Assembly (NCBI GenBank): GCA_032358165.1 | Contig: JAALGY010000036.1 | Location: 1,612,001 to 1,676,000, forward strand | Length of the DNA: 64,000 bases | Source of the DNA: Diplosphaera chodatii | Taxonomy: Eukaryota; Chlorophyta; Trebouxiophyceae; Prasiolales; Stichococcaceae | Direction: 5' to 3' | In this document: positions 46,201-56,319 of the stretch, in pieces | Numbering within the stretch: the stretch's first letter is position 1 | How the letters are laid out: each line of letters starts with the position of its first letter | Translations under genes and position numbers: made by a program | Notes under the pieces: generated by a model | Told to the model about the DNA's origin: nothing | What the model saw: the letters and a program-made list of their open reading frames with translations, nothing else | Databases searched by the model: none

Positions 46201-49200
46201 CTGGCACTGCCTCCCAGGTCGCTGTATGCGAACCAGCTGAGCGGGGAGCTGCCCGCGGTGTGGGGCCAGGCCGGCGGCTTCGCCGGGCTGCACTCGCTGT
46301 ACCTGGACAGCAACTTCCTGACGGGGTCGCTGCCGCCCGAGTGGGGCGCCGACCGCGAGTCGTGGCCCGCGCTGAAGCTGCTGTGAGCGCCCTTTTCACA
46401 TATCTATCCATCTGCTCAGCATAGGTCTGTCAGCTCTACTGTGCGCGTCTGTCAACGTCTGTCAACCACTCCATCAGCCTGCGATGCTGCCGTGGAGCTG
46501 TGCCGAACCAGGGAAGCAACATTGTCGCAGCAGGCGCCCCATTGAGTCCTGCTTGGCAAGCTGCACCGCCTGCGCTGTCTGAGCAGCAACCTCACCGTCA
46601 GCTTGCATGACCCGCAGGGGCCTGAGCTCCAACGAGCTGACGGGCAGCCTGCCGGGCAGCTGGGGCAGCGACGGCAGCCTGCCGGCCCTGCAGCAGCTGT
46701 TCCTGAGCTACAACAAGCTCAGCGGCACCGTGCCCGGGTCCCTCAGCAGCCTGAGCTCCCTGCAGGACCTGTGAGTCCCCTGTCAGATGAACCACAGCAC
46801 CGCTGACACCGATACACTGCCCGTCTAGGGGTTGCTGCACCCAGAAAGCCGCATAATGCTGCTTGGCGGCGGCCAGCGACACATTGCTGAGTGCGGATGC
46901 ATCGTGTATGTTTGCAGCACTGCCCTGCCACCACATCGCACCATGCTGCCGGCAAGTAAAGCTGACACCACCCCATCCTCCCAGGTGGCTGCGCCCCGCC
47001 AACAAGCAGCTGTGCGGCACGCTGCCCAGCCTGCCGTTCACGGTGTGCCAGATCAGCGGGTCCGCCTGCGTGCCGCTGACGCCCTCCAACTTCAGCACCG
47101 GCTGCGGTGCGTGCCTCGCACCACCCCTGCCGCCCTGAAACGCTGCTCACATCTGTGGCATGCAGTCTGGCGCACATGCCCGCGTCGCTGGGCAGGCCGC
47201 AACAACCCTCTGCCCATGTCGTGCACTGCTTTGAACCGCAGCCCACCGCAATGTTGCACGTGTGCGTTGTGGGTGCTGTTCCAAAGCCAGAGCTGGACCC
47301 TTCACACCTGTGCACAGGCGCGGTGGCGGCGGACAGCACGGTGGTGGAGGTGGTCATCCGCATCATCGGCTACAACCTGAACCCGTTCGACGCGCCGCAG
47401 CAGGCGGAGCTCGAAGACGCGCTGGACGCCGTGATGCCGTCCATCGCATCGCCGGTGCGCTGTCAAGGGTTTGGCGGCCCAGGGTTTGGAAGCTCAGGGT
47501 TTAGTGGCCCAGGTCCCGGGTGTGCATGCAGGGTGGCGACCTGCTGTGCTGGCGGCATCGTGTCAGGATGTCGTGCTGCAGGCAGTGTGCCACTTGGGCT
47601 GTCTTGCGCTGCTGGCACGGGGGTTGTGCTGGGTGCATAGCCCTGCGCCGCAGTGTGCCCCGACAATGGCGCCTGCTGGGTGCTGCGGACCACCGCTGGC
47701 GCCCATATCTGTCTGACACTTTCTGTGTCACCTGTGCAGACGAACATCACCATCCTGAATGTGCAGCAAGCCACAGACCCCATAGTGAACGTCGCCGAGC
47801 CGCTGGTGGACACCGATTCCCCTGCATCCGGCCCCGGGTATGGCTATGCATCGCAAGTTGGATGCACTGCCATGCATGCTGTAGGCACAGTGGCGTTGCA
47901 TATACGATTATTGTAGGAGGTATCGGCGGCAGTCGTGGCTGGCTGCATGGCATCGGCTGGACAGCAGCTTTGCCTCAGGCTATGGGGCCGGTTGTGCAGC
48001 ACAGTAGCTACAACCTACAGCGAACATGCAATGCACCTTTCTGGAATCCCACTGACACTGGTCGCAACCCTGCACAGGCCGTCGCCCCCAGTGACGAATG
48101 TCACCAACACCACGGTGGCCGTCAGCCCGCCCAGGCGGCGGCGGCTGCACGCGGCGCCGTCGTTGGCGGGCGGCCAGCTCGCCGGCAGCGCCGCCCTCTA
48201 TGGCGGAGGGCTCCTGGGACGCCGCGGCCTCCTGCAGGCAAGCTGCACTGCACCCCGCATTCTGTGGGCAGCGGCCGCCTCCCTGCAATGATGGGCTCTC
48301 TGCTGTTGCTCTGCCTGTGCAGCTTGCTGGCAGGGTTCGAATGGAGGTGAAACCTGGCAGTGCTGTGGGCGATCTGCCTTTCTTGTGCAACCGCAAAACT
48401 TACCGGTGTTTGCTCAGCAGGTGCCGGCGGCAGAGGTGTTTGCGGCCGGCGACTCGGCGCTGCAGGCGGTGGACGTCACGCTCAACCTGGAGGCGGGCCA
48501 GCAGGTGGGCGCCTGCAGATGTGCTGAGAGCCCTGTCGCATTCACTCAGTGCCGCTGCCCCTGCAGCACACCTTGGGTAGAGAGCCACCCCAATGGCAGG
48601 GCACATGCGAGGCTGCAGTCGTGGCTTGTACGCCGGCTTGAGGAACTGCTGCTGCTGCTGCTGCAACCTAATTGCTCTGAGTCTTGCTCCCATTCCAGTA
48701 GCTGTTCAGGGCATGCGGCCTGCAAGACGTCCAAGAGCTCCCAGGTTCCGTCTGTGCGCAGAGCCCGTGATAGGGTCTGCCTAAAAGGTTCGAAAGCCAG
48801 CTTTCCCAATCTCACATTCGTTTTCGGCACCCCCTGCGGCAGGCGGAGGCGGTGAACAGCGACCTGGTGTTCGTGGTGTCGGGGTCCACGGGGCTGCTGG
48901 ACGCGCTGAACCAGCGCGGCATCAACGCCACCGAGACGCAGCTGCTGTTCTCCTCTGGCAGCCCGGGTGCGCCCTTCAGCTGCGCTGCTGACCGACACGC
49001 AGCAGTGCGTTGCCAGGCTTGCAACTGTGGTGCTTGGTGGCACAGCTGCTGCTGGCATGTAGCAGATGTGCGCAGAGTGCATCAGGACTGTGGATTGGAT
49101 GTCAAAAGCCCTGGCAGCCTGAGCATCCTGTATGGCCTGCAAAGGCGCCTGTCAGCAGCTGCAGCACCTCTGAAAACTTTCAATGCAAAGCTACATGCTG

Positions 49201-52200
49201 ACGTCTAGCTTCTCGATATCAGAGGACAGACAAGGGTGCTGTGAGATGAGACAAACACTCTCATGTGCGCACAGCACAGGCAAGCAGACGGCTGCAAGTT
49301 TGCATGGGAACAGGCTGACATCCTATCACTTGCGTCTCCTGCAGTTGGCGCGCTGGGGCCGGGCGGCATTGCGAGCCCCCCCGGCCGCGGCCGCACCATC
49401 CCCTCCAGCGGCGGCGGCGGCAACACCCGCGCCGTGGAGCTCACGGTGCGCACGGCAGTGCACCACGCCGTGTTTTTTTGCTTCATTGCAACGTTGGCCA
49501 CATGGAAGCGTGCCTCGAGGTGTGCCGTGCTCGTGTTGTGACGGCACCAAGCCGGGATTGGGCCCAGGCTCTGCAGGGCTGGCTGCAGCAGCGGCCATCG
49601 TGCTGCACGGCTCGCGTGTGCGTGCACCGGGGTTGGGCGCGCCGGCGTGTCCTGAAACCCTAAACCCTAAATGCTGCAGGTGGGCATCGTGTCGGGGACG
49701 GTGGTGGCGGTGCTGCTGGCGGCGCTGGTGGGCATCTGCCTGCTGTGGCGGCGGGCGCAGCGCCGGCGCGGTGGCGCGTCCCCCATCGCCCCCAACAGCC
49801 GCTGGTCCAAGAGTGCGTGCTGAGGAACAACCGGCGCCGCCTCACCCGCATCGCGCGCTGCCTGCTCATGGCGTCATTTGGTTGTGTAGCATCAAGCATC
49901 CAAGCCCCACATCGTGGACGCTTGATTGATGCACGCCGTCTCACACCGCTCATGCTCGCTGTTGCTGGAAACCGTACAATGCATGGTATACGCCCGTGCC
50001 AGCCATGTTGGCATTGCGGACATCCACTGCACTGCCGACACGGCCAGCGGGCACCACTCGCTCGGCCCCAGTGCCATGGCAGGCCCTGCCTGCGCCGCCC
50101 GCGATGCACTGGAGCCCGTGGCAGCGCGGCTCCAGGCGCCGGGTCGAACCTGCAACACCCGCAGTCCGCCACGGCAGGGACTGAGCGCCATTCAGCTTTC
50201 CAGCTTATTGATTTACCGTACAAGTGACCTCGTTACCAAACGGTAGATCAAACATTAATCAGTCATCCTGGTGCCCCCCGCGCTGCAGTGGCGTCCATCT
50301 TTGGCAAGGCCGGCAGCGCGCGCTCGGGCGCGAGCTGCGTCGGCAGCGAGGGCAGCGGCGCCGCCACCCCGGCGTCGGGGAACGGCGAGGGCGCCCGCGG
50401 GCTGGTGTTCCCGCCGCTCAACATCGCGCAGACGGGCATTGACATCGACATGGACAACTTGTTCCGCAGGTGCGCATGTCGCCAACCCGATCGTTGATGA
50501 AGCGCTGAACTGCGACTGCAGTCCCGTACCTGCACCCACCCGGGCTCTGGGACCATCTGCATTGGTTCTCCATGGCGTGTCACATTGCTGCGGCAGCTCT
50601 GCATGTGGCGGCGTTGCGACGGTGCTGTATGTTGCGTGCCTTGATATACGGGCCGTTGCAATGATTGCTCCCGAGGATCAACAACCTAGGTGGACAGCAG
50701 TGTTGTTAAGTCAGCCAATCCTGCCATCGAGGCGCTTCATCTGGTCAAACACAAATGTTGCAGAAGTTTAGCCGCCACATCTGTGGAAAGCTGTCCCTGC
50801 AAAGCTGTCTGTCAATTCCCCTTCACATGCTGATACCCGAGGCCCCGCCTGCAGCGCGGGCGCCAACAGCGACTCCGGGTGCGACGGCGCGGCGGCCAAC
50901 GGCGTGCTGGACCTGCCGCGCGTGCCCTTCAGCGATTGGGAGCTGCGCCCCGAGGACATCCAGATCTGCCGGCGGCCCGACGGCCGGCAGTGGGAGATCG
51001 GCACCGGCGCCTTCGGCCAGGTCGGTTCCTGGGTTTTGACAGGTCCATTCAGCGCACACAGGTGTCAGTGCAAGAGCAACAGCAGTAAATTGAAAAAAAT
51101 CCAGCAGAGACAAAGCTTGTGGTGTTCCAAGCAGTCGCACCGGAAAGGGCTGCTCATCCTGGGCACACCAGTAGGATGCATGTGGCCGCCGGAAAGACAT
51201 GCAGCTCAGTGCTGGGCAAGGCGTCGATGGCTGAGGGGATGCACTTCTCAGTCAGGACACGCAGAGCAAGGATACAGTCTGTTTATGTGCGCAGGTGTAC
51301 AAGGCGGTGCTGGGCGGGGTGCAGACGGTGGCGGTGAAGATGCTGGGCGGCCAGCAGGACCATGCTGCCCAGGTCAAGTTCTGCCGCGAGGTCGCCATCC
51401 TGCGCAGCTGCAGGTGGCCTGTTCATGCTCACGACTTCGCCTTCGGTACTGTGCGCTGAGGTGTTGACACGGGGTGTGTCGTCAGGAGCCGTCCGGTGTG
51501 GCAGGGCCCATTTGCTGCTGCAGCAGGCAGCAACTGGGCTTCGTCTCAAGCTCGGCCGCTGCATGCTCGCAGCGCCAGTGCATATAGCCGGCAGCGGGGC
51601 CACCTGACAGGGTACAGCTTTGCTGCTCGCCACAGTCTGCAACAGTACCACCTCTGGCTGAGGTGTCGTCACAACTGGCTGCAGGGCGTCCAATGTGGTG
51701 CAGTTCCAGGGCGCCTGCGTCGCCGAGGGCTGCACCATGCTGGTCACCGAGTTCATGGAGGTGCGACACCCCGCCGTCAGGAAGCGACTGTGCAGTGTCC
51801 AGCATGCCTCCTGTATGCCGCACTAGCGCGGGTCGTGGTGCAGACAGGGGCGATCCTCCGTGGCAGCCTTTGCTCAGCACGCGCAAGTCGGATGCTGCTG
51901 GCGTCGGAGCTGGCACCCTGGACACCGCAGTCTGTCTTGTGGTTGCGGCAGCCGTGGACGGGGCCATTGGCAGACTGCAGCCATGTGTTGACGCATTGCC
52001 TTTTTCTGCCTGCTGCAGGGGGGCGACCTGTGGCGCATCATGGCGCGTGACAAGGACCGTGCCGTGTTCGGCTGGTACCGCAGGTGTGCACATGCACGAC
52101 CTGGTGTGCACCCCACTGCATCTGATATGCAGTTTGCGCTGTGGCATCCCCCCGATTGGTGTTGCTGGGATGCTTGGTGCTCATGCTTCCAGCGGCAGCT

Positions 52201-54508
52201 GGTCATCAGCTGCAGCGCAGCCGGCGCATGGTCACGTCAAACCGGTCCAGCGCCCGCGCCACGCAGCAACTGAGCTCCGCAGCGCTGCCATGCTGCAGGG
52301 GCAAGCAGGTGGCGCTGGATGTGGCAGCGGGCCTGCACTGGCTGCACACCCACCGCATCGTGCACTTCGACCTCAAGGTGCCCACTGAGTTTCTTGCTGT
52401 GTGGACTGCTTGCAGTCCTCTTCAGCTGCACAGCTAGAGTGCATGTGCATCCCGAGTGGCTGTCATGTTGACAAACTGTCTGTGCCGCGGCCAGCTGGCA
52501 GACGCTCTGCAGCAGGCAGGAGGAACAAACACCCCTTCCTTGCAGTCGTCTGACGCTGCGCACCGCTGCTTTCTGTGCAGAGCCAGAACATCCTGCTTGC
52601 GCGGGACGGCACAGCAAAGATCGCAGACGTGGGCCTGGCCCGCATCCTCAACCGCGACTACGTCACCAGCCTGGACATGGCCGGCACGGTGCGACATGTG
52701 CCGCTGCCCCACCCTGTGCTTGCTGTGGCATTGCTACCCTGCAGCTAGCTGTCCCGGCTGCTGCGGTGACGTGGCCCCCGAGCATACCGGCCCAGACCAG
52801 TCGTGTCGTGACCGAGGGTGCAGCCGCATGGGTCTGCCGTGTACGCATGGTCATGCCGCGGCTGATAGTGCTGCTGGCATTCCCGTGCAGTTTGCGTGGG
52901 CGGCGCCCGAGCTGCTGCTGGGCGCGCGCTGCACCGAGAAAGTGGATGTGAGGACTTTCAGCCCTGTGCCTGTTGCTGCCGCACTGCTCCCCCTCCCAGT
53001 CTCTCTGCAGTGCATTGCTGATGCTCAGGTCAATGTACCTGAGGCTCCAGTGCCGCGCTCTGCCCGCTGCTATCAGGGCTCCTCGTACTGTACACAGCAG
53101 CAGTCTGGCACGTTGTGATGCAATGCCATACCTCCCTGCAGATCTTCTCCTTCGGCGTCGTGCTGTGGGAGCTCGTGACAGGGGAGCGGCCCCTGCGCGG
53201 CCAGACGCGTGAGCTGCGGTGCGTCCCCGTCGTCGCTCCTGTCACTCGCGCCTGTCTCGTACTGCAATGCCGTTCGCTGCCGCTCGGCCTCCCGTTTTGT
53301 GCGCAGCGTGTCTGGCTGGTTGTGGCTGCAGCTGCATGCCATGCGCACCGCAGCCGCCTTGCAGAGTGCGCCGCCTCTCCGGCACACCCTGGTCATGCCT
53401 GATAGCCTTTGATGCCCCACCCTGCAGCGTGCCGGAGGAGTGCCCCGCAGAGGTGGACCGCCTGATCGCGCAGTGCATGCACGCGGACCCCGGGTGCCGG
53501 CCCAGCGCCAAGGAGATCCACGAGGAGCTCATGGTGCGTCGTCGTCGTGAAAATCTGTTGAAGACCGCCAACTGTAGCTGCAGTGCTGGTGCTTGCTGCA
53601 GCGGGCAGCGCTTCTGATGCGCTGTCTTTGTGCTGGCTTCTGCATGCTCCACACATTCGCATGCTTCCAGAGATTGCCGCCCACCCCTGCGGCATGTCCT
53701 TGCGCTGTGCTGGAGTCCCACCGCTGACCCTTGGGCGCGCCCCCGTGCAGAGCATCCAGTACCCGCCCACCCTGGGGCGGGTGCCGTCCATGCCGCAGCG
53801 CAGTGACAGCGCCAAGAACGTGGCGGCGCAGGCGGCGGCGGCGGCAGCGGCGGCGGTGGCCGCCGACGCCACTGCAGGGGGGCCGCCGACGCTGGCGCCG
53901 CTGCGGGGTGGGGCGGCGCGCCTCAGCCCCATCGCCTCGGTGGACGGCAGCCAGGCAGCAGGCAGCAGCCCCGCCGCAGCAGGTGCTTCTGAAACTCAGC
54001 GTTCGCTCGGTCGCCAGTCTGTAATGCACGCTTGTGATGCCGTACCTGGCGGTCCAGCATGTGGGCGTCAGCTGTGCGCTCTTGGCAGGCAGCAGGGTTG
54101 CTGACTGTGCTGGTGGGAATTGCAGGTTCGCCTGCTGCACAGAGGGTGGCCCCCTTTGACGGCGTGTCAGCTCCGGCAGCCGCGGTCGGCACCCGAAATA
54201 CCAGCGGCAACGTGAGCGGCAGAAGTGGCAGCAGCACCGCCGAGGCCGGCAGCAGCAGCGCCCTGCAGGCGGCAGGAGCAGACACGGCCGCTACAGGGCA
54301 GCCGTCGCACTTCTGGCGGTTTGTGGGCGCCGGCATCAACCCCTTTGGGGCGCCGGACCAGCAGCGCCGGCAGCCGCAGCCGCAGCAGCAGCCGCAGCGG
54401 GGCGACAGCAGTGCAGCCGATGCCGAGCACGATGTCCCTGCCGTGCCTCAGCAGCCGCCGCAGCTGCCGCTGGCAAGTGGCGAGTCACCGTCCCCGCTTG
54501 CAAGGTAG
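43291..54508 (+). CDS. Leucine-rich-repeat receptor-like protein kinase
   Basis: Twenty-eight exons chain in phase from ATG to TAG, giving 1278 residues: 43291-43477, 43661-43811, 44238-44397, 44907-45073, 45395-45515, 45868-45992, 46218-46382, 46618-46770, 46985-47106, 47318-47454, 47740-47837, 48078-48237, 48421-48504, 48843-48966, 49345-49445, 49680-49812, 50289-50469, 50855-51020, 51295-51413, 51685-51760, 52019-52083, 52299-52377, 52581-52688, 52891-52947, 53142-53218, 53428-53533, 53751-53982, 54126-54508. Order: signal peptide (ATALLQLCLLAGSLPAVSAQ), LRR N-cap (GALDNWQLY..CSWSRVTCD), then about a dozen plant-type LRRs such as LDLSRNNFNGSLP. A distinct second ectodomain (about 451-665) comes next, followed by one membrane helix (VVAVLLAALVGICLLW, about 690). 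The kinase (about 833-1075) has GTGAFGQVYKA and VAVK, HFDLK for HRDLK, DVG for DFG, and FAWAAPELL. The tail is Ala/Pro/Gln-rich. Catalytic Lys and Asp are kept. Intron 12 is GC-AG (48238). The ligand is unknown. Confidence 0.9.
47466..47510 (+). repeat. Three-copy 15-bp tandem repeat with AGGGTTT core
   Basis: AGGGTTT recurs at 47466, 47481 and 47496 at an exact 15-base step, just 12 nt after the donor of receptor-kinase intron 10. Confidence 0.85.
49655..49671. repeat. Telomere-like motif beside a splice acceptor
   Basis: AAACCCTAAACCCTAAA ends 8 bases before the acceptor of the exon that encodes the receptor kinase's membrane helix (49680). Confidence 0.9.
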
Positions 54509-56319
54509 TTGCGCGGCGCAAGTGTACCGGACGATGGAAGTACCATCCTCACCCTCAGCAGCCAGGGTCGGCGGCGGCAGTGCCAGCTGTATCATGCACG
54601 GCAGCTGTCGAGACGCTGGCAGGGGGGCGGTGCAAGCGCTCGGGATGCGCGGATCTCGCAGCCTGGCGTGGCCTCTGTCCGTGTGCCGGCGTCAGCCTGT
54701 CATAGCTATTTGTGCCGAAGTCGGGGCGTGTCCAGGGGGAAGGACAGTGCGCAAGCTGGCCCAGGCAACAGGCGGGAAGTCTGTTTACGAAGTGTCGACC
54801 CTCTCGGCGCACCGCAGCCGCGACAAGACCAGCGGCGGCTGTCGTGGCGGGAGGCTAGTTGTCCAACGTACCGTAGCAAGTGAACCACACCGAAGCAGGG
54901 TCGATTTGCCGTGTTTTGCGAAGCAGAGTGTGCATGAACCCAACCTCAGAGCGCGTATATTTCACCTTTTATTCCTTCGGAAAACTGCAAAGTGTCTTCA
55001 ATCTTGTGGTATCGCCTGTCATGATGCTGAAGATGCCTTGGGCCCAGCAGTCATACCATGCAACCCGCCCTGCACACTGGCCTCCTTCAGCAACCTGGCG
55101 CCACGCACTTCCTGGCAAGCTCTGCACCGCTCATCTGGCAGCTCCCTGAACCTCTCCCTTGACGTCTCAGCTACAGCAAAAAGCTGCTCGGCGAGGCTGC
55201 TAGGTGTGCTGACTGCAGCAGGCAGAGTTGCATTGCTAGGTCTCGTCCAAACACTTGCAGCCAACACATGCGTGCTGCGCTGTGCTTTGCCGAACAAACC
55301 CTAACGTCCGAGAAGCTGACTGACAGCCAGGCGCGCAACCGAACCGGTAGTTCGCTCAGCGGCTCGGGGCCAGCTTTCCTGTCGCAACGCTGCTTGTCCT
55401 ATCGCGTCCAGCACGCCATTCTGACTGCGGTGTGGCATCTAGGCTGCAGAGGGTCACCCTGCTGGGCTGTTGACCACCAGAGATCTTGCTGGATCACCAC
55501 GGCCCATGTTAGTAGGCAGGCTTGCAACCGGTAGGCTGAGGCACGATGAGCACCCAGGACCTGGTGTGATGTGGTATGGCGGATGCTAGGGTCTGCCGTG
55601 CAAAGGGTGCCATCCTGACCAGCATCTGATCCAGCATGGGTGCGGGCAGCAGCACGCCTGCTGCTGACAGCCGAGCAGCTGACTGGGGCGATGAGAACGT
55701 TGTGCCCAACTGCCGTCAGGTAGGGCATGCTGACGACCGTCACATCCGTCGTTGTTGCAACACATGACGCATCTCTGCAAGACTGCCCACAGCTTCACAG
55801 CGAGCTTTGACAGCAGTTGATCTGGTGCATGACGCTGGTGCCGTCTCCTGCGTGCAGCTGAGTGACTCCGCGAGCGAGGCGGTCTGGGAGGCCAGGCAGT
55901 GCAGCGATGGGCGACGCAGCATCCATGCCCACCCGCTGTTTGGTGTGCAGCCTGATGTGTGACTGACATGCCGCACCGCGGTTGCCGTGACCTGGCATTG
56001 TGCTGAGCCCCTCGACATCAGCAGAGCTCATGACAATGCGGCCGAGCGTGTTGATTTTTGATCGGCAGGGGCTGGGGATTCAGCCTGCAGCCCATACCCA
56101 GGCTGGCAGTCCTGGGAGTGTTCGCCCAGGCACGTGCACAGCGGCGGCGGCAGCAGGTGCAGCGCTCTCGCACTCCCCACCATGCTGCGCATAAACACGC
56201 ATGTGCTGGGCTCAGCCACCTGGTTCCTGCCCGCACCACGACTCGAGCGCGCCGGCCCATGTCGACCGCAACCTGAGGCCGCTCGCACCATCCCGGTGTC
56301 CCCTTTCTCCACTGCGCAG
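54509..56319. other. Intergenic region and possible unresolved 5' exons of the U-box gene
   Basis: About 1.8 kb after the receptor-kinase stop. No recognisable domain was seen on either strand. The right end may contain the first exon(s) of the U-box gene: an ORF runs in frame from an ATG at 56201 into the exon at 56320. Confidence 0.45.

Noticed and set aside
54880..55149. ORF after the receptor kinase as a separate small gene
   Set aside because: No signal, motif or exon partners; it is more likely 3' UTR and spacer.
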